Source of the DNA: Daphnia carinata
Taxonomy: Eukaryota > Arthropoda > Branchiopoda > Diplostraca > Daphniidae
DNA: 64,000 bases
NCBI RefSeq assembly: GCF_022539665.2
Contig: NC_081332.1
Coordinates: 4,063,884 to 4,127,883, forward strand
Reading direction: 5' to 3'
Positions 1 through 25,022 of this stretch are shown piece by piece. The position numbers and the translations under genes were made by a program. Position 1 is the first letter of the stretch; every line of letters begins with the position of its first letter. Below the pieces are notes generated by a model, which worked only from the letters and a program-made list of their open reading frames with translations, was not told the DNA's origin and made no database searches.

Positions 1-702
1 AAGGTATTTTGCGAAGCCCTGAGGCTCTTCCCACCTGTGGTGTTGTTCGTGACACGCGAGGCGGCCGAAGATGCCCAACTGGGTGATTTTCACATCCCTG
101 CCGGTACGAACGTTCAGATTCCCATTTGGCAAATCCATCACGATCCCAAATTGTGGCCGAATCCTTACCAATTTGATCCTGAACGGTAATTTTGTCTTTG
201 AATATTTGATTTAATGAAGCGTGTACTATAACGTTATGGAATTTCTTCAACAGATTTGAACCTGAATTGAAGAAAAACCGACATCCGATGGCATGGATTC
301 CGTTCGGCTCTGGACCTAGAGCTTGTCTTGGAATCCGCTTTGCAATGCTGGAAGCCAAAATTGCCTTGGCTAAGCTTCTCATGAACTATCGGTAAGTGAA
401 AGCAACAAGATTAAACGCTTGATTGAGCTACTGTTATGTTACAAGCACAAAATGCCTATGTATTTGATCTTTGTCTAATCTTATTGATAATGATCAACTG
501 CGCTTTGATCTCTTGGATGTAAAGCGTCGGCTATCGTTTGTCGTTTGAACAACGTTTTGAAAACGATTCATTTGTTTGCTGCAGACTGGTGCCGTGTGAA
601 CGTACAGAAGAAAAGCTGACGCTCGTCGTCCCGACGGTGACTCTCAATCCAAAATCAGGCGTGTGGTTAAAAGCTGAAAAAAGAGAACAGACATCGGCAT
701 GA
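1..702 (+). CDS. Cytochrome P450, CYP3 clan, C-terminal part (5' end outside window)
   Basis: This is the C-terminal part of a haem-thiolate monooxygenase that would sit on the ER membrane and oxidise lipophilic substrates. Exons are 1-185, 254-391 and 585-702, with GT-AG introns and consistent phase. The K-helix ExxR motif is visible at once (EALR), followed by the PERF region and the haem-binding loop [10 protein letters not shown], which contains the cysteine ligand. The tail after the haem loop ([20 protein letters not shown], then [13 protein letters not shown]) resembles CYP3A and thromboxane synthase, so I place it in the CYP3 clan. The substrate cannot be read from sequence. The N-terminal half lies upstream of base 1. 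The part seen here is intact. Confidence 0.93.
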
Positions 703-2743
703 CAGGTGAAAAAAAAAAAGGGAAAAACACACACACAAAAAAATTGAATCATCCATCGCTCTTCATACATCATGCGTTCTTTAATCGGGTAGTAGAAAAT
801 GTTTAGTCCGACTTTCGTATACGTGTCTCATTTCCTTTGAAATTCGTGATTGTGCTTAGAATTTTATAGAGCGATAGATTTACTGCGTAATAATGTGATC
901 CAAGGTATTTGAGAAGGAAAGAGATTCCGCTTTGCATGCTCCTGTGCAGCATCGGATCTAAACGATGATGACGCACCGGTGATTAGCTTCTGTTCCCCCT
1001 AATGGACTCTGATGGGCTCTTTAAAAAAAAAACATGTCGTGTTTGCTGATGATGAATGTTTTTCAAGCCAATTTTTCTCTTTTGATCTTGTTTTCTTTTA
1101 AATTTCTTTTCTCCACACGTGACTGCTTTTTTAAGTATTGGCTTAATCTCTTATCCTTTTTCTCTCAACCGTACGTTTGTGTTTTGAAACGTGCATCATT
1201 CAGCAGCCGATCCATCATTGTCCAAGGGAACCAGCTCTTGACTTGACGTTCGTCAGTGTCAAACAGCAAATGTTTTTTTTTTTTGCTTTAAGTTTTTTCA
1301 GGGACTCCTATTTTTACTGACATATTTTTTTTCAATGCACAATTTTATGAATTGTGTCATTTGAATTATTCTGATGTTTTTTCCCACATTTTTTTCTTTG
1401 AACATGTCGCTAAATTGTTGGAACCCTTTCTCTCTGTTCCTTGTTTGATCTCTATGGCATATCTCTCATGCCATGGGTCACTTCAAACAAAAGAAAAAAG
1501 AAATGAAATATTGTCCTATTATCTCTAGAACAAATATTTCATTTTTCTTGTGCATGTTGCGACTCTACTCAGTGCTCAACCTATATCTCTGTTGATATCA
1601 TTTTTTTTTCCTTTAAGTTGCATCCATTTTTTTTTCTCAACTTTTCTAAATTCATGTTTTCTGTACTTTTACATTTTCTAACAAAATTTTCTTATTTCTT
1701 TTTGCGGACCATTACACGAACTTGATTTTAAAACATTTTCATTTTGATATAATTGGGATAGGTATTCCTAATTTATTAAGAGACGCACGCAATTGGAGGA
1801 CAAAAAAATATATATCATTGCGATTACAAATAAGGGGAATATGTAAAACAGATAAATTCATTGATATTGTTTTTTGGTGGGTTCAGCTTCTTTTGCGAGT
1901 TCTGTGCCAACGAAACGTTTGCCTTTGATGTTTTGTGCTTAAATTTTGACCCGATTGATCAATAGAAAAAACAAAACAACAACCCTGTAGGCATTTGCAT
2001 GATAAACAGATCATCGATGAGATGTGCGACAGAGTGATATACAAGTACATTTTTTTTTTTCATTAATAATCGCGAGCGATTTTCTTAAAATATAAAAATT
2101 CCACTTTTTGACCATAAAAATTATGTAGAGCTTTTTCTTTTCCATATTAAAAACAATTCACTGAGTTGATTTTTAAACTGCCGGAGGAAAAATAACGCGA
2201 ATGTTTACACGAGTGTTGTAGGAAATGATGATAGTGAGGAACGGGCGGGCGCGCACGGAAGACTAGCATACCCCGAACGAACGCGCACCTATTGTTTTTT
2301 TTTTTTCAATTTCTACACGGATCGCAATCGATAATTATTTGCAAAAATTTTTTTTAAAAAAAAGATTAGGAGAAATGATAAATTTTGAGATTCAGTATTT
2401 TCGACTTCTTTGGCTAATGCAGTGCGCTGCTCGCAATAGGTAGAGAGCTCGCTGACCAGAAGATAGGGTAGAGATACATAGATATACACACAACACTAAT
2501 AGTTAAATCAATATTATGAACGACAGTTTACCGCTATTTTTTTTTGCCGCATTCGCTTTCTCGTTGTGTTTTGCTTTCTTTTTCGTTCGACCCAGGTACT
2601 ATTACTTTACGTATTGTTTTGTGGCTGTCGATGAATCGTCTCGCTGAACGATGGCAAGATTTACAGTGTAAAAAAAAAAAAGACGGGCGGTTTGTGCTGT
2701 TCGGGGAAAATTAAAAAAAACAAAAACATTTCCTTTCTTTTTT
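703..2743. other. Convergent intergenic region, no gene seen
   Basis: This stretch lies between the stop of the plus-strand P450 and the stop of the minus-strand Dok-7-like gene, so it should hold both 3' UTRs. It is AT-rich with many T runs. The short open frames have no family resemblance and no splice context. I see no RNA gene or mobile element. Confidence 0.6.
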
Positions 2744-5237
2744 TCAAACGCAAGTTTCGTAACCTATAGAAGCCACCGAGAGCGTATCTAGGCGGTCTAA
2801 GATGTTAGACAAACTACTGCTATTACTTTGGCAATTACTGCCGTCGGCTAAGATACCGTTGGGTGTGGGCGTAGTGGTTGCTAGGGCAGCCGAAAGGGTA
2901 GTGACCGCAGCTGGATTACGTGACGTCGTATCGGCCCACAGCTGAGCGTTCAGCGTTTGTTGAGCTGTGACATGCGGTCGCGGTAGAGACCAGTGACGGG
3001 ACATAAGCAGATGGTGATGATGGCGGACACAACCAGCCATAGATGCCTGATGGGAAAGCGAATCGGCCGTTACGCTCACGCCGGAGTCTGTTGAATCGGA
3101 TGAATCGCGATTGCCCTGATGGTGGAAAAATTGAATTCAGAATTGTTGGGACTTGAAAAGATGCTCCAGCAAACTGACCTGGCGACAAGCCGCTGCTGGC
3201 ATACTGGCTGACCGTCGTAATCGAAGCGGAACGGCATCGTTGTTGGCGTGAGTTGCCGAACGCGAATGGAGCAACGGCAGAGTACAGTGAGGATAGCACG
3301 GCTTGGTGTAGAGGCAACGGAAGGTTATTGGATTCTGGTAGTTTATGGCGGCCCCTTCGGCCTGTAACTGCAGCCACGACGAGTTCTGATACACCTGATT
3401 GGACCACAGCTCCTTATCTCTGCTGCCGTTTTTGCAACAGGGTCCACCGCATTGCTCGGCTGGAGCTAAACAACGTTGTCGTTGAAGTAAGGTGGCAGGA
3501 CTGCAGGGAAGGGACTGCATCTGTACGTATTCCTCCTGCTGATTCCACTGATTTTGTCCACGTTGCATAACCAAATAGCCTTGCACTTCTACCGGCACTG
3601 CAGCTTTCTTCGCTTCACCATCGCTGGCACTTGGATCGACGGGTTTCTTAGCTTTCTTTGACTTGGTGACGGTGGCGTAGAGCGAGCTGATTCCACCCGG
3701 TACTTCCAAGGTGTTTCCATTTGGTTGAGAAATCGATTGAGTATTTGTATCCGAAACGGGTTGGCCGAGGTTCTGTAATACTCTTCGGGGTGTATCGTAA
3801 TGACTTGTCGGCAAAGTAGAACTGGGTCGCGATTCGCTATTTCCGCCTCCGCAGACTTCGTAGACGGCTTGTGACATTGTGGCATTCAGTGAACGGGGTT
3901 TGTCGTAGAGCAGCTCAGGATCGGAACGTTGCAAAGCTGAGCTGAGCCTTGTACCACTTGATATGCTGCTGGTACGACTGTGTTGTTGCGAATAGGAACG
4001 TGTGTGTCGTGCGCAGGGAGGGCTCAAACAGAATTCTTGCGCCCGTCTTTGGCTACCCAGTAATGGTGTGTTGGGCTTGCTCATTGTCTGTGATGGGCAA
4101 CGAGAGTTGACGCTTAATCGATGTCGCATCATTGGAGTTAATAAGCCTAAAAATAACGAAACGTGGTTTGTTTTTCATGGCACTGATTATTTAACAACTG
4201 AGTTTACCATTCAAAGTGGATGATGGGTGAATGCGAGTACGCTGGGATTCGGAAAGGCGGCCGCGAACAGAGAATTCAAATTTATTTGCTATTTCATGAC
4301 TTTGATTGGAGCCCAGAACGAATATCCCCTCGAATCCTCTAGACGAACAACGAGAACCACCCTCGAAGCAGAATCTCCGGTCATCCACCGCTCCGAAACG
4401 TCTACAATTTTATCGATAGTTTACATTTGACTCGCTAAAAACGCCCAATAGTTATCTATTCACCTTAAATCGGCCATGTTCCAGTAGCCTATCAGTCGCG
4501 GGGGTATTCCCTGGGTTAATGCAAACTGCCAATCTCTGATATGTAGTACAGCAGAGCTGCTAGTGATTTCCAACTTGCCTGGGACACTTAGAAGTTGGAC
4601 TTCAAACCTTTCACCTGATGGAAAAAACATTGCAATAATTAGCTTTTAAAAATTTGATGGAAATCTTGAAAAAACATACTATGGCCAAGTATTTCTGCTA
4701 TTTGTGCTTGCCATTCCAGGAGCATTTCTCGACTTTCGAAGGCAAAAACACTGACAAAATTTCGACACACAATGGCCAAAGTTTGTGACTCTTTTTGCAG
4801 GAGGAAGCAGCTTTCAAAGCCCAGGAGATGTTCCAAGTTTAGTGAGGATTTGGACTGTGATCCTTTGCCCTTGCTCAATGACTTTTTGTAAAACTGCATT
4901 ATCAGTGAGTTCGCCACAGGAGAGAGTCTCCGGACGACACACCACCGCCGCTTCCACTGCAAAAATTAACAAAAATTATAATAAATAAAATTTAACGTTT
5001 GACGCAGTTTTAGACGAATTAAAGGTTCTGCTTTGACGATCACCAAGAAGACCAAGGAAAAACAATTAACACATAAAAATAACAAGGGTCAACGCGAATA
5101 TAAGAAAATCAATGCGAACAGTGCAGGCACAACTATAAACACTACATGTAAAACAAAAGATTGCGTACTGTTTTCTTTTCTCTGAATTTTACGTGCCCCT
5201 CCAGGACGGAGCTGTCAAAATTCTTAAACTCCGCCAT
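2744..5237 (-). CDS. DOK7: Dok-7-like adaptor protein (PH and IRS-type PTB domains)
   Basis: In vertebrates Dok-7 is a cytoplasmic adaptor that binds and activates the receptor kinase MuSK. The gene runs on the minus strand in six exons: 5237-5169, 4956-4680, 4614-4464, 4401-4208, 4146-3179 and 3115-2744. All phases match and give 676 residues. Residues about 12-115 form a PH domain (SSVLEGHVKFREKK, then WKRRWCVVRRLSPVA). Residues about 117-225 form a PTB domain (AVLHIRDWQFAL, IPPRLIGYWNMADLRRFGAV, FEGGSRC), closely following human Dok-7. The long tail has tyrosine motifs YDKPRSL (Y311), YEV (Y326) and YDTPRR (Y347), matching the Crk-binding sites of Dok-7, then a Ser-rich C-terminus. An in-frame ATG at 5357 would add 40 residues; I chose 5237 because it gives the family's N-terminus. 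The in vivo partner kinase is unknown here. Confidence 0.9.
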
Positions 5238-5606
5238 GTTGTTGTCTAAAATAGCAAATGCCTTCAGAATAAGCGGCCCTACTGTCATTAATACGAATGG
5301 GGCCCCATTTTCCAAAAAAAAGGCGGGGTTGTCAGTTTTGCCGGTGTTTACGGACATGGCGCGCTACGGTTTCTAATTGGTTCCAGATGAAACCAGCCGT
5401 CAGGTGGCTCTAGCATCGTTCGTCTGCAGATCGGCTTGAAAAGGAAAACACTCTCACTGTGTCCGCCTTTCCGTTTCATTTGCCTTACATTTTAGTTTTT
5501 TGAGTTTCACATTCTCCCTCTCTGTAGTGTGCAATTGCAAATCATGTAGGAAGGAACTGACCTTAAAGATTCCGAGCACACATTCTCGTAAATTTCTTCC
5601 GATGTC
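5238..5606. promoter_or_regulatory. Divergent promoter region between Dok-7-like and FNIP genes
   Basis: Only 369 bp separate the two start codons, which point away from each other, so both promoters and both 5' UTRs must fit here or overlap. I see no clear TATA box. The region carries a second in-frame ATG for the minus gene at 5357. Shared regulation is an inference from spacing alone. Confidence 0.65.
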
Positions 5607-8600
5607 ATGGCTTTAATCAACAAACTTATTCCTAGACAATTTCGGAATAGTTCGTCCTTGAACAGTAAATCCGACACATGTTTGTTGACTAAGAAACAGG
5701 GTGGAAAGCCGCGCGGCGTTCTCTTGGAGGCAGTAAAAAATCAGAGAAATTCCGAGAAAATCTGCACAAATGGAGACAGTATTGGGTAAGTGGCTTTCTC
5801 ATATAACTCAAGAGTCATGTATGGTAATCAGATTATCACTGCATTCTCTGTATATCTTTAGCTGATTTTGTATCATGATCATTTTTTTTTTTTTTTACCA
5901 AGAAGGTGTCTATTGAACATGATCTCTTTTCCGACAATCTAGACTGGCTTCTATTTCAAATACTGTGCATGCTGCATGAAGCCAAATTGCACTGACACAT
6001 GCTGAGAGGAATTTTCCCAGTGGGCACTCAGCAATCTAAAAAGTATCAGAATCTGTAGATAGTCCGAGCTGTTTTCATCAGCCCCAAATCAAGCACATTT
6101 TGCTTCATTGTGCCAAGATACATGCTTATGTAAGCTTTGCAATTCTCAGTATTTGTTGGGGTGAGGACAATCATGTGCTTTCAATAGTTGGCAATCACAT
6201 CTGTTTCTTGCTGCATCAAACAAGAGACAAACAATTTGTTGATTTTAAACCGGCGCCAAAATTTCAAACTTGCGTCCACCTCATCTATAAATAGTTTTGT
6301 GTCCCGCATTTCTAAAGTCATGTGTTCCGCCCTAGATATTTCTTACGTAGTACGTAGTCACGCGGAATTCCCACTCCCTTGCCGTGACTGCTGAATAGAC
6401 CCATGCCAACGTTTTATAATAGTAGCGTAGCGAAAACAACAAACTCGATGGGGAGGAAGGCTGACGCACATCACGTAGCAAACTGTTTTTTTCTCTCTAG
6501 CATAATTTTGTCTGGAAAATGTCAAAGGGAATTCAAACGTATTTTTTCCTTGCATAATGTTTTTTGCTAATTTTTAAAATTCCATGTTATTTATTCTGAA
6601 AACACAAAATGCAGCTCTAATCAACCGCAAACTTCCGCTCGTGTTCGATTGTTGCTCTTCCGTGAGTGCGAAGTCCGTGGCCGGCGACTGATCTTTGATT
6701 CAGGGGGCGGAGGTGGACCGTGGCATCAGTTCAAGGATGAATTTCAAGAACTCCAACTAATGAAAGACATGGTTTTCGGTTCGGCAACTCTAAAATACTC
6801 AGGGTACTTTAAAAAATAAAATTATACATTAGTGAATGCTATTATTATTAATGGCCATTTATTAACACAGGGATAATTTTCGTGTCCACGATTTCACGCC
6901 TGTATCATGGAAAGGTTTGATTGCGTCCAAGAATTTGTGATTACCATTAATTACGCAATGTATTGCGTTATTCTCGTCAGGTTATGAAATAATGCTCAGC
7001 AAGGTTTTCCTCATTCCACCGTTAGCCCAGCAACCGTCGAGGATTGTAAATAGGTACATTCCGTGACATCAGTATTTTTCTGTTTAGTCTCTGACGTAAT
7101 CCTCTTCATTGGCGTAAAAACTGTCGTAAATAGAAACAAAATGTCAGCCAACACTGTGAATGAAGCAGACAAATTGGCGAATGCCCCCAAAGATAGTGGC
7201 TACGTCGAGACATGGGCGGAAGGAGGCGGTAGCAACAACAGCGCGTGTTGGAGCAGTGGGATCAGCTTGGCAACGAGCGGAGGCTCTTCGCGAACGAGTT
7301 TTGCTTCAGGCTCTTTGGTCATCCCGCGCATCGCATCCGGTCGCAAAACAGTATCCGATTCGTTGCTAAATAATAGCAACCAGGGCTCATCGCATGACCA
7401 CCAACCGCAAAATCGTAACCACAAAACTCGGCTGGCCATGGCCCTCCTTTTTCCACCCACCGAAGAGCTTAAAGAAATGCAAGTTTACGTTTTTTTTAAA
7501 GTTTAATAACAATTACAATAAAAAGTATTCTTTTTTTTTTTTTTTAATACTTGCAACAGTTCGACACGTGAAGTCGTCTTTGGTCCGAATGCCTCTCTCG
7601 TAGAGCATTTCGTCCAGCGTTTACAGCTGGGCGTTTTAAGAGCTTATGCTAGTCGCACAAACTTCCACAATTTTATTCAAGAGGCCATCAGTCAATTCGA
7701 GAAAGACATGGCTCGTTTAGTGAACGCTTGGAAATGCACAGCAATTCCTACCTGCTCCATGGCCCTGGATGCCGATTCATCTGCCATTTGCAATCGCCAG
7801 CAAATGGCCCAGCGCTTTATGACCAACTGGGAATCGATCGTCACCGAGACCGACACAAAATTGACTCGCTTGTGAGAATAACTGGGAGACCATAAACATA
7901 GCATGTTATAGCATCGCTTTTGATCACTCACATGGAATGTTCTATTTTTCGTTGGATGTCTCTAGTTTCTGGAGCTCGTTACTCTCGGCTTTGCTCACGT
8001 ACCACGTCAATTGGCTGTATTCCTTTGTCACGGAGCCTGCAGAGTTTTTCGATTGCGGCACCCGCGTGCTCGTCTTGAGCAAGGACAGCAACCTGGCGCG
8101 AAGACTCCTCAACGTTCTGGGCTATTTTGTCAGAGTGAGCGCTCCGGCAGTCCATCAGCCGGGGGAGGTGACATTAGCCGATCATTCCCCTAGGCTGAAT
8201 GGCAATAGCCCGAAATTACCAGCAGAAGAGTGTTCCACCGAATGTCCGACGCAAATTTGCCATTCAAAAAGCATGTTCCAGCTGGGATATGCGGATGGTG
8301 CTTCCAACTCATCTCCGGACATGTTACGGATGAGGAGAAATGGTTCCAGTTCCCTGGAAAGACGTACAACCCTTGAACAATTGCCCCACCGCCGAAGTAG
8401 CCAGCAGCTGGAAAACACTCGCTATCTCAGGAATTACTACGATGTGCGCTTCCAGCTCTCGCCGGACACTATCGCCAAGCGTGATCCCACCAAAGCTTTT
8501 GCCAATCTTATCTCCTCTATCGCCAAAAACGGGTTCCACGAGTTTTACACGGAAGAATTAGCCACAACGCCCGAGAACAACAAGCCTGTCTCGTGCGCTT

Positions 8601-9540
8601 TCTTTGTTGGCAGTATTCCGGATAAAACCAGTTCACATGAAGAATCTCCTTCCCTGACGGGCAATGAGCCAGGAGGAAACTCTACTGCCACCTCAGTGCG
8701 ACCTGTTCAAGTACAAATGCCGAGGTATTTCCTTTTCGTTCGAATTTTCTAGTTTGCCTGTCTGACAATTTCTATTTTGCCCTTGTCTCGTTTCATTCAT
8801 TCAATTTTTTTACGTTTCGAATAGTGTGTCTGCCAAAATCCCAGTCAACGAACAAACACGTCCGCCATCGTGGAATTGGATGTACGGTACGGAATTGCAG
8901 GACGAGTATCAAGCTGGAAAAACGCTCCAGTCTTGTGATCCCAGCCAAAAGGATTGGCTGAGCAATTTGCAACTTGATCTGCGAGCTGCTTCAGCCCGCC
9001 GGAAAAGCGTCCACTGCATCGTGGCCAACACGGACACCTGGTAGAAATGAAACATCCTGATGGTTATGCCTCAATTTTTTTATTTTTTTATTTCATTGTT
9101 CGTTTTGAAATAGGGAAGTTCAAGTGTTGACCTGCGTCGAAGAAGAAGTTATTCCTCCACGTACGAAACAATATTGGGTGCCCGTAACCATGTCTGGACA
9201 AGTGGCTGCACTGGTCGAATCCACCCAACTGCTTTGGTTAATGATGCGCGATGCAGAGCAGGTCTGAATTAAAAAAAAAAAAAATAAAGAATTTTTAAAG
9301 TTATGCACTCGTAAAATTTTGTTTGTCCAGTGCCTGGATCATATTGAAAGCCGTTTGCGCTTCCTGTGCCAAAAGAGCGAAGACCTTGGTGCCTTGCTCT
9401 CGACGTCAATCCAATCGTGGAACATTGACCGTGTAAGTCGCCTTCTGGATATCGAAAATCAAGATCTTCCATTGTTGATGGCCGCATGTTCCGTACACAG
9501 CCCGGCTGTGAACTCCATGGGTGGCGTGACGATATTGTGA
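5607..9540 (+). CDS. Fnip: Folliculin-interacting protein (FNIP)
   Basis: FNIP binds folliculin and acts in amino-acid sensing at the lysosome, affecting TORC1 and AMPK signalling. Ten exons are predicted: 5607-5785, 6615-6803, 6871-6914, 6981-7053, 7134-7478, 7560-7871, 7966-8724, 8825-9040, 9114-9261 and 9331-9540, giving 824 residues. Family landmarks are the N-terminal block (RVRLLLFRECEVRGRRLIFD, then FGSATLKYSG and EIMLSKVFLIPP), the middle block (LLSALLTYHVNWLYSF, then LARRLLNVLGYFVR) and the C-terminus (LLDIENQDLPLLMAACSVHS), which matches the human FNIP ending. It is shorter than the roughly 1,100-residue vertebrate proteins, mostly in Ser-rich linkers. The intron after 7478 keeps frame only with a GC-AG donor. 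Exon 1 is separated by an 829-nt intron, long for this locus. Confidence 0.92.
7479..7559 (+). other. Predicted GC-AG intron in FNIP
   Basis: The donor reads GCAAGT at 7479 and the acceptor is TTGCAACAG ending at 7559. Every GT donor in this part of the exon (7483, 7489, 7499) leaves phase 0, which meets a stop codon at once after the only good acceptor. The GC donor leaves phase 2 and restores an open frame for the whole next exon. Confidence 0.7.
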
Positions 9541-10487
9541 TTGAGGACTGTTGTGTTTGTTGGCTAGTTGGTTTTTTCCCCCTTTTTTTTCATTTCTTTT
9601 TTTTTTTGATGAGTGTGTTTAATGTTACCCGCCTCTCAAAATTTTCCATTTTTCGTCGATTTATCAATTTGAGCTGATTTATTCTATTCTTTGAGTCGGT
9701 AACATTGAGCTTGTTTCGGTGTTTCATTTTCATTCTTGCCTTGGAATTTATCTGTGAGAAAGTTACTGATCATGAAGTGTGCGCGCGTCCGTGTAGCAAC
9801 AAAATATAAATCAAAGTTTATTTTCCCAAAGTGTCTAGTTCTAAAATGTTTAGGAACTGGAATAGAAAATGAGGCAGTTTAAGCGGCTGGAACGTTGAAA
9901 TGTGTCAATTCCAGTGATGGATGTCCCAAATTAAATAGATTTTTCGGTTGACTTACCCTCCGGTTTCCTTGTCCATTTATGTTTGCCTTGTTTGTTTTTT
10001 CGTGAATCTTGATTTATCGTTGCAGGGATCAAGTATTCTTTTTTTTTTTATGTCTGCGTGTATGTGTGTGGTCTATTGATCGTGTAAGGCAAAGCACAAA
10101 GATATAGAAGAAGGGAAAATGTGAGCTTATGAAGGAATAGGGTATTGCGGGTCGATCGTGTATCGCCTTAAATATTACATAAAAGCATGTAGTTCCTAAT
10201 CGTGACCATAGGTGGCGTTGGCAATGGGCTGATCTCTTTATTTGCCATCAGTCGTCAGCCCGCCCTCCTGCTCGGAACCCCTTAACGTCCAGGCCGATCT
10301 CAGTTGCAGTTCAGAACGAAGGGACTTCGGGAACGCCTGTCCCGTGCTGTGTTGAAATAAACGACGAGTATACGGACGTTCGTTTTGTTGTACATTTTCC
10401 CCTTTCATTTTCATCCGGTGAAATCGTGATTTTGTTGGACCATCGGGTGGATGTAGTAGGTGTATCGAATTCCCCGGATTACCTGCA
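9541..10487. other. FNIP 3' region and calcineurin A 5' UTR/promoter
   Basis: After the FNIP stop the sequence is AT-rich with T runs up to about 10200, which fits a 3' UTR. From about 10200 to 10487 base composition becomes balanced and leads straight to the calcineurin ATG, as expected for a 5' UTR or proximal promoter. No TATA box is obvious. A minus-strand open frame at 10238-10501 overlaps this stretch but has no recognisable family. Confidence 0.55.
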
Positions 10488-22308
<11,821 letters not shown>

Positions 22309-22781
22309 GCCAGTCGGCAGTGATTTTGTTGATGATGTTGGTTTTTTTTCTTTTCTTTTTTTTTTTTACCTCCCCTTTTTCTTTCTTTATTTTTTGTCGA
22401 TTGTAATTCCCGACGCCACCGCAAGTTCAGCCTGGACGCGACCCGGTATATTTTCAAAAATATTTTTAACGTCTATTCCTCTCCGTATAATTGATTTATT
22501 CGTCTCGATTGAAACAATGAAAAGTAGGTCGGTCCCGTCCCGTCTCGTTTTGTTTGTTTGTTTTTTTCGACGGAAGATTGGAGACAAAAATTGCAGATGG
22601 AGACACTAGGGAAACGGAACATGATGACATCACGCGTGTGGAAGAACGTGAATTTTTTGCTACCGCTGTTCAGTTTCCTCACTCCCTTTTCTATTTTGCA
22701 ATCTTCTTTCATCCACTTTTTTTTTTTTTCGTCCGTGTGTGTGTTGTCCCTCCGGTTTCTCTTTAGCCAACATCACACTTA

Positions 22782-22807
22782 TCTCTCTCTCTCTCTCTCT
22801 CTCTCTC
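22782..22807. repeat. CT microsatellite
   Basis: A run of CT dinucleotides of about 26 bases in the calcineurin 3' region. Confidence 0.85.
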
Positions 22808-24998
22808 CTCGTCCCGAAAAAGAAAGAAAAAAAAAAGCAAAACAAACAAAAAAAGAAATACTATTGTGTGTGAGTGCGTGTGCGTGTGAGCATTACGATT
22901 TCTTCATATATATTCCTTCCTCTCCCAAATTCTCCTCTCATCCAATCACTACGCTCTTATTATTATTTTTTAAATTAAATAATTATCCCGAGTCCCTATT
23001 TCTCCTTGTCTGTTGATCATATTTCATCGCTTTATTATTTGTTTTGTTTGTTTTTTTTTCCTCCCTCCCTCCCTTCCAATCTTTAATTGTCCCACTACTA
23101 TATTATTATTTTGTGTGTTCGTGGGTGTCTTTGGGGTGGGACTTGCGCGCGTTTTTCGAAATATTTTTCATAGTTTTTTTTTTTTTTTTTTTTTTTTTGG
23201 TTTTGATTTATTTTTTGTTTAAAATTTTTTGTTTCGCGATAATGATGAATGCTTTTTTTTCCCCGCCATCTTCCCCACAATTTTTGCCTCTCGTCGGCTC
23301 TCTCTCTCTCTTAATTTTGCTCCCACGAAACTGGAAAAAAAAAAAGAAAAGTCACTTGATTATTATTACAATTAAAATCCATGACAAAGCAAAATAATAC
23401 CCATTTGTTTTGTAAAAAAAAAAAAAAAAGAAAGAAAGAAACAAAACGCTTTTTTTTTTGTGATTTATGGATATCTGGGTTTTGTACGAATTGCTGATGG
23501 GGAAGAGGCAAATTGCGGTGGAATCGTCACAAAAAAATGCGTCACGTTCTTTTTTCGGTGGAGGAAAGAAAGACCGGAAGAAATAAAACGGCCCAGTCGA
23601 TTTGTTGCTGGACAACTAGTCACTGCATAATGCCACCCAATGGGGAAAGGAGTAGAGAGAAAAGACTTTTAAATAATCGGGAAATTTATGTTTTTTATTA
23701 ATTGGTCTTTTTTTCGATTCACACCTAACAAAAAAAAAAAAAATGTTGTGTTTTATTATTTTATATTTTTAAACAATTTAATTTTTTTTTGTTAATCGTT
23801 TAAATTCGGGAAAATGGGCTTTTGTGTGTTTATCTTCTTGCTTTTCGACTCCCACCCAATCCAAACGTTTTTCTATCGTTTAAAATTACTACCACCATTT
23901 TTTTTTATTATATTTTATTTATTTTTTTTTTTTTTTTTTAGCTGTTGTCTTAGATGCATTATTTTTCCAGCTTTAGTTTAACATAGTTTATAAATGTGTG
24001 TGTTATTATTTTTTTTTTTTATGGCTAAAGGCCCAGGGAACCTTTTTTTTTTTTTGTGTGTGTGCGTGTCGTTTTGAAACGACTCTTTTCCTTCGAGTCT
24101 CGTTTGGGTACATTATTTCTTTTTTAAGTATTATTGTCTAACCTTTTGCCGAGCCCTTTTTTGCCTTTATAATGCGTGTATTTTTATTGTAATATATAAT
24201 ATTAGGAATTATTATTCATTACATCGCCCCCCCCCCCTCCACACACACGGAGAAATCGCAAGGCAAGAAAGAACTGGGGACAAAAAAAAAAAAGAACACG
24301 TGTACTCGTATCAAAAGAATTTAAATTCTTTGATCAAATGTTTGTAACCCCTTGCTAGAAAAAAAAATGATTTACTTTGAACTTTGACACCGTATTATCT
24401 CCCTCTCTCTCTCTCTCGAAAATCTTAATTTTTGCCATAAAATTGAGGTGGAATCAAACCAGTGTTTTATATATTTACATTTATTCATTTTTCATTGAAG
24501 AAAAAAAGAAGAAATTTTAATCCCAGTCCATTAATGAAGAAAAAAAAAGAAAGATTAGCAGGAAATTAAAGAGAGCCGTCGGGATGATATTTTGTTTGTC
24601 TCCTTCTCCTCCCAACCACTACCGCCACTACCCAGATTGTGTCGAATTTTTTGACCTTTTTATTCTATATATTTCACTTGAGCCATTCTTATTTTACTTT
24701 GGTCCTTTTTGTAAAATTTTTCTCTGATACATATTTAAGGAAAAAACCACAAAAAAAAACACATCTTTTTATTCAATGACAAGACGTGAGTAAATCGTGA
24801 ATATTTTTTATTTTATTTTGTGATTGTGCAAGCTCTTTTATTTAACATTTTATTGATATAATGATAACTTTATCTCTCTTTTTTCGCCCAGTCCTTACCT
24901 GTTGAATGCGTTGACGTGTATTTGAATTTTTTAAAACATTTTTTTTTTTCAAGAAATCCCATTACATGAATTCCCCCATTTAAAAAAAAAAGTAAGTT

Positions 24999-25022
24999 CT
25001 CTCTCTCTCTCTCTCTCTCTCT
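24999..25022. repeat. CT microsatellite
   Basis: A run of CT dinucleotides of about 24 bases between the calcineurin A and CYP4 genes. Confidence 0.85.

Noticed and set aside
3253-3570. Plus-strand open frame of 105 codons
   Set aside because: It is antisense to the large tail exon of the Dok-7-like gene, which is supported by splice phase and conserved motifs.
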